Origin: Gammaproteobacteria bacterium
GTDB taxonomy: Bacteria; Pseudomonadota; Gammaproteobacteria; S012-40
Direction of reading: 5' to 3'
Assembly: GCA_029857925.1 (NCBI GenBank)
Contig: JAOUGF010000177.1
Coordinates: 1 to 5,584, forward strand
Length of the DNA: 5,584 bases
In this document: positions 1-5,584 of the stretch, in pieces
Position numbering within the stretch: position 1 is the first letter of the stretch
Layout: each line of letters starts with the position of its first letter
Notes under the pieces: generated by a model
The model's database searches: none
What the model was told of the DNA's origin: nothing
Seen by the model: only the letters and a program-made list of their open reading frames with translations
Position numbers and translations under genes: made by a program

Positions 1-470
1 TCTAACGCATTTGTGCGTTGGCGTTGTTGCAGCCACGCGTCGTCGTCCCAATGAAACGCAAGGTCGGCGACCTTCGATGCGGTGCGCGGCGGACATTCGG
101 CGGAAAACGCAAATGGATCGGCCTTTTCCCCGTGATGATGATGCAAACGCGACTGTATGTGATATTTGTACAGGGTGCCCGTGCCGACACCGGGTATAAA
201 CCCTTCCCAAATGCCGGACGCGTCATCACGCGCGCGCAACGGGTGCGATCCGGCGCGCCAGCCGTTGAAATCGCCGATCACGGAAACGGCCTGCGCATTC
301 GGCGCCCACACCGCGAACTGCGTGCCCGCGTCGCCCTGCACAATGTCGTGATGCGCGCCGAAGACGTTATAGAGTCGCGCGTGCGTCCCTTGACGAAACA
401 AATACACATCTTGCTCGGTAAATCGACTAACCCCGTAACGCACCGGGTTAGGCGGGTTCATCGCAGTCAT
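1..470 (-). CDS. glgB: 1,4-alpha-glucan branching enzyme, N-terminal part (cut by window edge)
   Basis: Branching enzyme (GH13) cuts an alpha-1,4 chain and rejoins it through an alpha-1,6 bond, making the branches of glycogen in the cytoplasm. The frame starts at ATG 468-470 and stays open for 156 codons to the left edge, so catalytic domain and C-terminus are missing. Visible: a leading segment typical of GlgB (DVYLFRQGTH at ~21-30, LYNVFGAH at 33-40), then a CBM48 carbohydrate-binding fold (FAVWAPNAQAVSVIGDFNGW at 52-71, GIWEGFIPG at 86-94, LYKYHI at 100-105), then KADPFAF at 116-122 and PPRTAS at 127-132 leading toward the GH13 barrel. Compared with E. coli GlgB it begins about where the CBM48-proximal part begins, so it lacks the extra N1 domain. 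A four-histidine run lies at 110-113. The start overlaps the glgA stop (ATGA), implying coupled translation. An in-frame ATG three codons later (459-461) is a possible alternative start. Family identification is firm although the catalytic residues are not visible. Confidence 0.95.
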   Translation of the reverse strand, partial: MTAMNPPNPVRYGVSRFTEQDVYLFRQGTHARLYNVFGAHHDIVQGDAGTQFAVWAPNAQAVSVIGDFNGWRAGSHPLRARDDASGIWEGFIPGVGTGTLYKYHIQSRLHHHHGEKADPFAFSAECPPRTASKVADLAFHWDDDAWLQQRQRTNAL

Positions 471-1936
471 AGATTTTCCCCCGTGCGCGGCACCAATTCA
501 TCATAGAGTCGTTGGTACTCCAGCGCACTGTGCCGCCAAGAAAAATCTTGGCGCATGCCTTGTAAACACAATTGATGCCACACCGCTTGTTGATGATATA
601 ACGCGGTCGCACGTTGCACGGCCGCCTGTAACGCGTCGCCCGTTTCGCCGTCGAATGCCACACCGTCCGCACGCCCGTCGGCCAGGGTTTCCTCGGTCGC
701 GTCCGTTACCGTATCGGCCAAGCCGCCAACGCGACGCACGACCGGGACGGTGCCATAACGAAGACTGTAGAGTTGTGTGAGGCCGCAAGGCTCAAAACGC
801 GAAGGCATCACAAACATATCTATCCCGGCGATAATACGGTGGGCGAGTGCCTCATCATAACCGATGACGACCGCCACCTGTGTCGGATAGTGTTTGGCCA
901 TCGAGCTCAACGCCTGCTCAAAATACGCCTGACCGGTGCCCAAAACGACGACTTGCAGCGGCTGCTTTAACAATCCTGGCAGTGCCTGCAACAAGAGGTC
1001 GACCCCTTTTTGTTCCACCAAACGGCTGACCATGCCCATCAGCGGGATGTCCGGCCGCAACGGCAACCCCAATTCCGCTTGCAACGCCGCTTTATTCGCC
1101 CGTTTGCCGACGATGAATTTGCGCTGTGTGTATGGCGCGGCGAGCGCATTATCGCGCGCGGGATTCCATTCACGCGGATCGATGCCATTCAATATGCCAC
1201 GCAAATCGGCGGCGCGATGGCGTAGCAATCCGTCCAATCCGTGGCCAAAATCCGGCGTTTGAATTTCGTTTGCATAGGTCGGACTGACCGTCGTTACACG
1301 ATCCGCGAATGCGATCCCGCCTTTAATAAACGATAACTGTCCGTGATATTCAAGTGCGGTGTACGACCACAACGCGCTCGGCAGTTGCAAAGCGGCAAAG
1401 CTGTCGTAACCGAAAACACCTTGGTAGGCCAGATTGTGTATCGTGAAGACCGTCGCCGGACGCGGAGACAACGAACTGAGCAGCGCGGGTGTCAGCCCAC
1501 TCTGCCAATCGTGGCAATGCACGATATCGGGGCGCCATTGGAGCGCCGTTATGCCTTGTGCGACCATCGCCGCGACGCGCGCAAACAACGCAAAACGCAC
1601 GTCGTTGTCGTGCCAAGGTTGATGGTTCGTATCCGTGTAAGGCGACCCTGGCCGGTCGTAAAACGCAGGGGCGTCGATCAACCACGCTTTGACGGAGGTA
1701 CCGGGCAACCGTGTCTCGCACAGCCGAACGGGATCGGCCACCGCCGGTACGCGAAACTCAACGACGGTTTTCAGGTGGCGCACGCGTGTCATCGCAAACC
1801 GGTAACCCGGCAAGAGGATACGCACGTCTTCGCCGAGTTTGAGCAATGCTTGAGGCAGGCTGCCGCACACATCGCCCAAACCGCCGGTCTTGATCAACGG
1901 ATGGGCCTCACTGGTCACAAATAAGATGCGGCGCAT
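467..1936 (-). CDS. glgA: Glycogen synthase (ADP-glucose type, GT5)
   Basis: Transfers glucose from ADP-glucose to the non-reducing end of an alpha-1,4-glucan chain; cytoplasmic, the elongation step of glycogen synthesis. The 489-residue product is close to the family's usual ~480. Motifs in order: KTGGLGDV at 16-23 (ADP-glucose loop), HCHDW at 140-144, TIHNLAYQG at 165-173, SFIKGGI at 202-208, TVSPTYANEI at 216-225, GILNGID at 248-254, SRLVEQKG at 304-311 (Arg305 and Lys310 matching E. coli Arg300 and Lys305), and PSRFEPCGLTQLYSLRYGT at 378-396 (Glu382 and Cys384 matching E. coli Glu377 and Cys379). All expected catalytic positions are present, so the enzyme looks active. The start is fixed by an in-frame TAA at 1946-1948, with no other ATG/GTG/TTG between it and the chosen ATG. 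No clear Shine-Dalgarno precedes it. The stop overlaps the glgB start by four bases. The gene is divergent from glgP across a 778-bp gap. Confidence 0.98.
   Translation of the reverse strand: MRRILFVTSEAHPLIKTGGLGDVCGSLPQALLKLGEDVRILLPGYRFAMTRVRHLKTVVEFRVPAVADPVRLCETRLPGTSVKAWLIDAPAFYDRPGSPYTDTNHQPWHDNDVRFALFARVAAMVAQGITALQWRPDIVHCHDWQSGLTPALLSSLSPRPATVFTIHNLAYQGVFGYDSFAALQLPSALWSYTALEYHGQLSFIKGGIAFADRVTTVSPTYANEIQTPDFGHGLDGLLRHRAADLRGILNGIDPREWNPARDNALAAPYTQRKFIVGKRANKAALQAELGLPLRPDIPLMGMVSRLVEQKGVDLLLQALPGLLKQPLQVVVLGTGQAYFEQALSSMAKHYPTQVAVVIGYDEALAHRIIAGIDMFVMPSRFEPCGLTQLYSLRYGTVPVVRRVGGLADTVTDATEETLADGRADGVAFDGETGDALQAAVQRATALYHQQAVWHQLCLQGMRQDFSWRHSALEYQRLYDELVPRTGENL
477..482 (-). promoter_or_regulatory. 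Probable ribosome binding site of glgB
   Basis: On the minus strand GGGGGA lies six bases before the glgB ATG, inside the last codons of glgA. It is purine-rich and well spaced though not a consensus AGGAGG. It supports ATG 468-470 over the in-frame ATG three codons later. Confidence 0.5.
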
Positions 1937-2113
1937 GACAATAGCTTACACAGTAATGAGGAGCCAACGCAACTCAATACGCAACATGATTTTCAATGCG
2001 CGCGCGTAATAGCAGGGCGTGGGTTGTTCACTCTGACCACCGCCAAATACCAACCTTAGCGCAGGCCGCCTTTTACCTAGGCCCATGGCCACCATCCGAC
2101 GTCTTTCACGTGT

Positions 2114-2142
2114 ACTATACACAGGCTATAAAAGGACTATAC
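2114..2142. repeat. Phased CTATA repeats (11-bp period)
   Basis: CTATA occurs at 2115-2119, 2126-2130 and 2137-2141, each start exactly 11 bp after the last. The outer two copies extend to an identical 7-mer ACTATAC (2114-2120, 2136-2142), 22 bp apart. On the minus strand these read TATAG, so each could be a -10 hexamer or half-site. The one-turn phasing would place them on the same face of the helix. Whether a protein binds here is not known. Confidence 0.45.
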
Positions 2143-2150
2143 TTATAGCA
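2142..2150 (-). promoter_or_regulatory. Candidate extended -10 promoter facing glgA
   Basis: The minus strand reads TGC followed by TATAAG, matching an extended -10 (TGnTATAAT, five of six in the hexamer). No good -35 lies 16-18 bp upstream, which extended -10 promoters can tolerate. Transcription would begin near 2135 and give a leader of about 200 nt before glgA. The surrounding DNA is full of TATA-like words, so this is only the best of several candidates. Confidence 0.3.
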
Positions 2151-2316
2151 GGATAGATTTTTGATAAGCAGACATAGACGCGACGAATTCCGCGCTGTTT
2201 CGACGATTGGAATACACCGGTATCATGGAGCGCTTGAACACACTGGAAACCCGTTTTCACGTTCGCCGCGAGTAATCCGCGCTCGGCTGCCCGCGTATGC
2301 CGGATGTTTGCAAATA

Positions 2317-2481
2317 TAACGGGAACCTCTAAAAATCCGCTGAGCGGCGCATCGCTTCGTTGAAAAGGGTCGAAAAATGCTCAGATATGCCGGGCCTTTG
2401 AGGCAACGTGTAAACTGCGCTTTTTCGCCCCTTTCCACCTAGCGCTGCATCCCCTGATCGAATTTTTAGAGGTACCCTAAC
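2317..2481. repeat. TAAC direct repeats flanking the MITE-like element
   Basis: TAAC at 2317-2320 abuts the left terminal repeat and TAAC at 2478-2481 abuts the right one. This fits a 4-bp target-site duplication. The predicted empty site joins sequence before 2317 to a single TAAC followed by GTTGTAATAA. Four bases alone could match by chance, but the exact abutment to both ends of an independently defined inverted repeat makes it meaningful. Confidence 0.65.
2321..2477. mobile_element. MITE-like non-autonomous element with TIRs and TAAC target duplication
   Basis: Seen directly: left end 2321-2336 (GGGAACCTCTAAAAAT) and right end 2462-2477 (reverse complement GGGTACCTCTAAAAAT) form 16-bp terminal inverted repeats with one mismatch. 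The element is flanked immediately by TAAC on both sides (2317-2320, 2478-2481). Inside, 2361-2377 and 2421-2437 pair at 15 of 17 positions in the same mirror register. The exact centre (2399) sits in a GCCT-TTG-AGGC hairpin (2394-2404), so the 157 bp is an imperfect full-length palindrome. No transposase is encoded, so a related full insertion sequence elsewhere would have to move it. A 4-bp duplication and GG..CCT-type ends would fit an IS5-like parent, but I cannot assign the family. One copy is visible, so mobility is inferred from structure. Confidence 0.75.
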
Positions 2482-2503
2482 GTTGTAATAATCCTTTGCT
2501 CAT

Positions 2504-2556
2504 GGCGCCCACCGTAGGTGTGTCGTCGATCGTCATGAATCCCATTCGGTGGCGCC
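2504..2556. repeat. Inverted repeat upstream of glgP
   Basis: GGCGCCCACCG (2504-2514) pairs with CGGTGGCGCC (2547-2556) with a single bulged C, leaving a 32-nt loop. It lies upstream of the predicted glgP promoter, so it could be an operator or cruciform rather than part of the glgP leader. No T-run follows on the plus strand. Function unknown. Confidence 0.4.
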
Positions 2557-2563
2557 TGCGAAA

Positions 2564-2581
2564 ATCGCCGCATCAGGCGAT
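2564..2581. repeat. Small hairpin ATCGCC-6-GGCGAT
   Basis: A perfect 6-bp stem (2564-2569 with 2576-2581) around the loop GCATCA, 8 bp after the inverted repeat at 2504-2556. No poly-T follows, so it is not a terminator on the plus strand. It could be an operator half-site pair for a repressor of glgP, or chance. Confidence 0.3.
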
Positions 2582-2648
2582 CGAAGGCCAAAATTAGCAG
2601 GGAAACTATTCTTTTTAGCCAAGGATCGCACTTAGATTAGGAACAAGC

Positions 2649-2677
2649 TTGATGCCAACGCGAGATTCCCATATAGT
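2649..2677 (+). promoter_or_regulatory. Probable sigma70-type promoter of glgP
   Basis: TTGATG (2649-2654, four of six to TTGACA) and TATAGT (2672-2677, five of six to TATAAT) are separated by the optimal 17 bp. Transcription would start near 2684 and give a leader of about 31 nt before the glgP ATG. This is the best-formed promoter I found in the intergenic region and it lies downstream of the MITE-like element. Confidence 0.55.
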
Positions 2678-2714
2678 CCGAACATAAGCCCTTATGCAGT
2701 GGTAACCCCCCGTT

Positions 2715-5294
2715 ATGACATCCGAAGAAAATTTGCAAGCAACGTGTTATGCCCTCGAGGTGCAGCCCAGGCTGCCGTCCAAATTGGCGCGCCTGGCCGA
2801 ATTGGCAGATGACCTCTTATATAGCTGGGATCGCCAGGTCCGTGGGCTTTTTTTCCGGCTCGATACCGCGTTGTGGGACAATTGCGGCCACAACCCCAAG
2901 GTGTTTTTGCGACGTATCGCCCAGCAAAAGTTGGACGATGCAGTGTCCGACCGCGTATTCATGGAGGAATATTATCGAGTATTGTCGGGCTTTGACACCT
3001 ATCACCAAGAAACCATGCGCCCGGAGATAAAGGAATATTTAGATCCCAGCGAGGATCTGGTCGCGTATTTTTGCGCCGAATTCGGTTTTCACGAGAGTGT
3101 GCAACTGTATTCAGGCGGCCTTGGCATCCTGGCGGGCGATCATTGCAAGGCCGCTAGCGATCTCAATCTCCCGTTTGTCGCGGTCGGTTTACTCTACCGG
3201 CAAGGCTATTTCAAACAAACGATAGATAATTGCGGCAGCCAGATCGCCAGTTATTTACCGACGCATTTTGAGGACCTGCCCATCGATCCTGTGAACGATG
3301 CGCAAGGCGGCAATCTTGAAGTTTCGGTGCAATTGCCGGGACGCGAGGTGTTTTTGCGGGTATGGCGCATCAAGGCCGGTCACATAAGCCTTTACTTGCT
3401 GGACTCCGATTTACCTAAAAACAGCGACGAAGATCGCCGCATCACGTATCAGCTCTATGGCGGGGACATTCATACCCGCATTCGACAATGGATCGTGCTC
3501 GGTATCGGTGGTGTTCGATTATTGCGCGCGTTGGGAATAAAACCGACCGTGTGGCATATCAACGAGGGGCATGCGGCGTTTTTGGTGCTGGAACGCATGC
3601 GGGAACACGTTGCCGCAGGCCTGGATTTCGACAGTGCGTTGGAGGCCGCCGCCGCAAATACCGTATTCACCACACATACCCCGGTGCCCGCCGGTCACGA
3701 CATTTTCGACCACGACATGATGTCCACCTATTTCGGACAGTTTGCAAGCGACCTGCGTAGCGACTTGGGGCGTCTGATGGCGTTGGGCGCGAGCCCGGCG
3801 AACCCTTCCGGATTTAATCAGACCGCGCTGGCGTTGCGCGGTTCTCGCTTTCGCAATGGTGTATCGCGCATACATGGCAACGTGGCGTCGAAGATGAGCG
3901 CGTTCGTGTGGCCGCAGATCCCAGCCGATGAAAATCCGCTGGGCTATGTCACCAACGGTGTGCATGTGCCGACATTCTTGGCGCGGGAATGGGCCAATTT
4001 GTTCGATATGCGGTTTGGCGGCGGTTGGCGCAACGAATTGGTGAACCCGGCCTATTGGGAACAGCAAATCGACACGCTACCCGATCACAGTTTTTGGAGT
4101 TTACGACAGTCACTGAAAAGCGAAATGCTCGCGGATGTGCGTAGGCGGTTATTAATACAATTTCGCCGCAATGGCTGCAGCGAATTGCTGATCGATCGTC
4201 TGACGCAACACCTCACACCGTCCGAAACGGAGACATTGACGATAGGGTTCGCGCGGCGCTTTGCGACGTATAAACGCGCATACTTGCTGTTTTCGGATCC
4301 CGAACGCTTAGCGCGTTTATTGAAAGATCCGAAGCGTCCGTGTTTAATCATCTTTGCCGGTAAGGCGCACCCGAACGATAAACCCGCGCAGGAGTTGATC
4401 AAAAAGATCCACGATTACTCGCGCAGCAAGGAATTCGAAGGGCATGTCATCTTACTGGAAGGTTATGACATGGCGCTGGCGCGCAAACTGGTGACCGGCG
4501 TCGATGTATGGCTCAATACGCCGGAGTCGCCGTTGGAGGCCTCCGGCACATCGGGCGAAAAGGCGGCGATTAACGGCGTGGTCAACTTGAGCGTGTTGGA
4601 CGGCTGGTGGGGCGAGGGCTACGACGGTCACAACGGCTGGGCCATCACACCACACGGGCCGAACGTCGAACACGCCGACAACGATCGTGAAGAAGGTGCT
4701 GAACTGCTAGATTTGCTGGAAAATAACGTTATACCGCTGTATTACGATCGCAATGGCTACGGCTATTCCGCCGGCTGGGTAAAAAAGTCTAAGGCGTCGT
4801 TAAAAACCATTTTGCCGCGTTTCAATGCGCAACGCATGGTGATGGATTATGTGCGCAATTATTATAGCGAGGCGCGCCAACTTAATCGGGTCATGACCGG
4901 CAATGATTATGCGCGCGCGCGCGAAGTCGCGGCGTGGCGGCGTAAACTCGCCACCTATTGGCCGAAGGTGCGCCTCCACCGCGTCGATAATGCATCTGCG
5001 GCGACGTGTAGCGGCGAACCTTACACGGTACAGGTCGCCGTCACTTTGAGCGGATTGCAGCCCGACGAGGTATTGGTTGAATGTTTGTTCGGCCAGCTCA
5101 GTGAAACCGGGAAATTTATCAAACAGGAAACCAAGGTGTGCGTGCCAGGGGCCACGTCGGATAACGGCGATACGCTCTATACGTTGGACTTGATACCCGA
5201 CAAACCCGGGTTGCAACACTATTATATTCGCGTCATCCCGTTCCATACCGCGCTGGGACATCGCTATGAAGCCGGATATATGTTGTGGCTGTAG
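2715..5294 (+). CDS. glgP: Alpha-1,4-glucan phosphorylase (GT35, DUF3417 N-terminal type)
   Basis: Phosphorolyses non-reducing ends of glycogen or maltodextrin to glucose-1-phosphate, using pyridoxal phosphate; cytoplasmic. The 859 residues begin with a DUF3417-like segment (~20-110: LARLAELADDLLYSWD), then the catalytic body: YFCAEFGFHESVQLYSGGLG (118-137), GILAGDH (137-143), HINEGHAAF (281-289), THTPVPAGHD (320-329), VTNGVHVP (412-419), RRFATYKRA (514-522; Arg515 and Lys520 align with the phosphate-contacting Arg569 and Lys574 of muscle phosphorylase), FAGKAHP (547-553), EASGTSGEKAAING (608-621). Lys616 is the expected PLP Schiff-base lysine. A ~90-residue tail after ~765 resembles the C-terminal extension of ~850-residue members. 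This is the archaeal/actinobacterial/thermophile-type branch, not the E. coli GlgP/MalP type. The start is fixed by an in-frame TAA at 2703-2705; no clear Shine-Dalgarno is present, and CCCCCC lies just before the ATG. Divergent from glgA, convergent with malQ. Confidence 0.97.
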   Translation: MTSEENLQATCYALEVQPRLPSKLARLAELADDLLYSWDRQVRGLFFRLDTALWDNCGHNPKVFLRRIAQQKLDDAVSDRVFMEEYYRVLSGFDTYHQETMRPEIKEYLDPSEDLVAYFCAEFGFHESVQLYSGGLGILAGDHCKAASDLNLPFVAVGLLYRQGYFKQTIDNCGSQIASYLPTHFEDLPIDPVNDAQGGNLEVSVQLPGREVFLRVWRIKAGHISLYLLDSDLPKNSDEDRRITYQLYGGDIHTRIRQWIVLGIGGVRLLRALGIKPTVWHINEGHAAFLVLERMREHVAAGLDFDSALEAAAANTVFTTHTPVPAGHDIFDHDMMSTYFGQFASDLRSDLGRLMALGASPANPSGFNQTALALRGSRFRNGVSRIHGNVASKMSAFVWPQIPADENPLGYVTNGVHVPTFLAREWANLFDMRFGGGWRNELVNPAYWEQQIDTLPDHSFWSLRQSLKSEMLADVRRRLLIQFRRNGCSELLIDRLTQHLTPSETETLTIGFARRFATYKRAYLLFSDPERLARLLKDPKRPCLIIFAGKAHPNDKPAQELIKKIHDYSRSKEFEGHVILLEGYDMALARKLVTGVDVWLNTPESPLEASGTSGEKAAINGVVNLSVLDGWWGEGYDGHNGWAITPHGPNVEHADNDREEGAELLDLLENNVIPLYYDRNGYGYSAGWVKKSKASLKTILPRFNAQRMVMDYVRNYYSEARQLNRVMTGNDYARAREVAAWRRKLATYWPKVRLHRVDNASAATCSGEPYTVQVAVTLSGLQPDEVLVECLFGQLSETGKFIKQETKVCVPGATSDNGDTLYTLDLIPDKPGLQHYYIRVIPFHTALGHRYEAGYMLWL

Positions 5295-5300
5295 AAATAA

Positions 5301-5320
5301 TCGGCGCCTCTCGGCGCCGA
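5301..5320. terminator. Terminator hairpin shared by convergent glgP and malQ
   Basis: TCGGCGCC-TCTC-GGCGCCGA is a perfect 8-bp GC-rich stem with a 4-nt loop in the 45-bp gap between the two stop codons. On the minus strand it is followed by TTATTT, a passable U-tract, so it best serves as the intrinsic terminator of malQ. On the plus strand the stem is preceded by AAATAA but followed by ATCTGAG, so termination of glgP there would be weaker or factor-assisted. Confidence 0.75.
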
Positions 5321-5339
5321 ATCTGAGCGCTACGCAGGA

Positions 5340-5584
5340 TTATGTCGGTTCACCCGATCGCGCGGCACGCCCGCTTTGCGCGACGTGCGCGCGCCACCAG
5401 TCGATCGCAGTGGGTTGTAATTGCTCCCATGCGAATTGCCAGTGCCAGTTGCCGTCGGCCACACCGGGGACATTCATCCGATGCTCCCCGCCGAGTTCGA
5501 GTACGTCCTGCATCGGCACAATTGCCAATTCCGCGATCGAGTTTAACGCGGCGTGCATCAACGCATGGGGCATGGGCTCGCGAG
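5340..5584 (-). CDS. malQ: 4-alpha-glucanotransferase (amylomaltase), C-terminal end only
   Basis: MalQ (GH77) transfers maltosyl and longer units between alpha-1,4-glucans, recycling short maltodextrins. Only the last 80 codons are present, entering at the right edge and ending at TAA 5340-5342. The family's conserved C-terminal block is plain: AELAIVPMQDVLELGGEHRM, followed by NVPGVADGNWHWQFAWEQL, matching the usual VPLQD(L/V)LGLG..ARMN.PG...GNW.WR. A 30-residue tail rich in Arg and Ala follows. The catalytic acids lie upstream, outside the window. The gene points the same way as glgA-glgB but is separated from them by the oppositely oriented glgP, and its transcript probably ends at the 5301-5320 hairpin. 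Role with the neighbours: it supplies or trims chains for GlgP. Confidence 0.93.
   Translation of the reverse strand, partial: REPMPHALMHAALNSIAELAIVPMQDVLELGGEHRMNVPGVADGNWHWQFAWEQLQPTAIDWWRAHVAQSGRAARSGEPT

Larger units (their letters stand above)
1937..2714. other. Long intergenic region between divergent glgA and glgP
   Basis: This 778-bp stretch holds no open frame that resembles a protein. It contains a TATA-rich cluster with phased repeats (2114-2150), a MITE-like element (2321-2477), two small inverted repeats (2504-2556, 2564-2581) and a probable glgP promoter (2649-2677). Positions 1937-2100, next to glgA, contain CCTAGG and CCATGG palindromes and a short GC alternation, but I see no convincing promoter there. 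Positions 2160-2316 show nothing I can assign. Confidence 0.8.

Noticed and set aside
18..506. A 162-codon plus-strand frame at the left edge
   Set aside because: It is antisense to the glgB N-terminus and the glgA end; the minus strand encodes the clear CBM48 sequence.
1343..1924. A 193-codon open frame on the plus strand inside glgA
   Set aside because: It is antisense to well-conserved glgA motifs and its Arg-rich composition is typical of a shadow frame in GC-rich coding DNA.
2108..2113. CACGTG palindrome near the TATA-rich cluster
   Set aside because: A six-base palindrome is expected by chance, and no bacterial regulator can be assigned to it from this alone.
2223..2438. A 71-codon open frame on the minus strand in the glgA-glgP gap
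   Set aside because: It overlaps most of the palindromic MITE-like element and its left flank, and its product shows no recognisable motif. It is best explained by chance.
2010..2601. TAGCAGG occurring three times in the intergenic region (2010-2016, 2146-2152, 2595-2601)
   Set aside because: The copies have irregular spacing and no extended similarity, so chance is a sufficient explanation.
3519..4067. A 182-codon open frame antisense to glgP
   Set aside because: It lies opposite conserved phosphorylase motifs and resembles no known protein.
4911..4923. 13-bp alternating GC run inside glgP (possible slippage or Z-DNA tract)
   Set aside because: It encodes ordinary Ala/Arg codons in a GC-rich gene and the frame is intact across it.

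Overview
The window is a glycogen / alpha-glucan metabolism locus from a bacterium. It carries four genes: the N-terminal part of a branching enzyme (glgB), a complete glycogen synthase (glgA), a complete alpha-glucan phosphorylase (glgP) and the last ~80 codons of a 4-alpha-glucanotransferase (malQ). The moderately GC-rich DNA, the GlgA type (ADP-glucose synthase close in length and motif spacing to the E. coli enzyme) and the gene set suggest a proteobacterium, most likely a gammaproteobacterium. That placement is inference; no rRNA or marker gene is present.

Layout. Positions 1-470 (minus) hold glgB, running off the left edge. Positions 467-1936 (minus) hold glgA, whose TGA overlaps the glgB ATG by four bases (ATGA), so the two are a translationally coupled glgA-glgB unit. 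Positions 1937-2714 are a 778-bp gap without a credible gene, between divergent glgA and glgP. Positions 2715-5294 (plus) hold glgP, with a plausible sigma70-type promoter at 2649-2677. A perfect 8-bp stem hairpin at 5301-5320 separates glgP from the convergent malQ tail at 5340-5584 (minus).

Function. GlgA elongates alpha-1,4 chains from ADP-glucose and GlgB adds alpha-1,6 branches. GlgP releases glucose-1-phosphate from chain ends, and MalQ rearranges the short maltodextrins left behind. Synthesis genes (minus strand) and the degradative phosphorylase (plus strand) lie on opposite strands and diverge from one control region. No ADP-glucose pyrophosphorylase (glgC) or debranching enzyme (glgX) is visible here.

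The most interesting structure is in the glgA-glgP gap. It is a 157-bp element (2321-2477) with 16-bp terminal inverted repeats (15/16), a second internal inverted repeat in exact mirror register (15/17), a small hairpin exactly at its centre, and a 4-bp direct repeat TAAC on both sides. This is the signature of a MITE-like non-autonomous transposon. The same gap holds three CTATA motifs spaced exactly 11 bp apart and two smaller inverted repeats closer to glgP. No undescribed protein system is visible; the coding content is ordinary.
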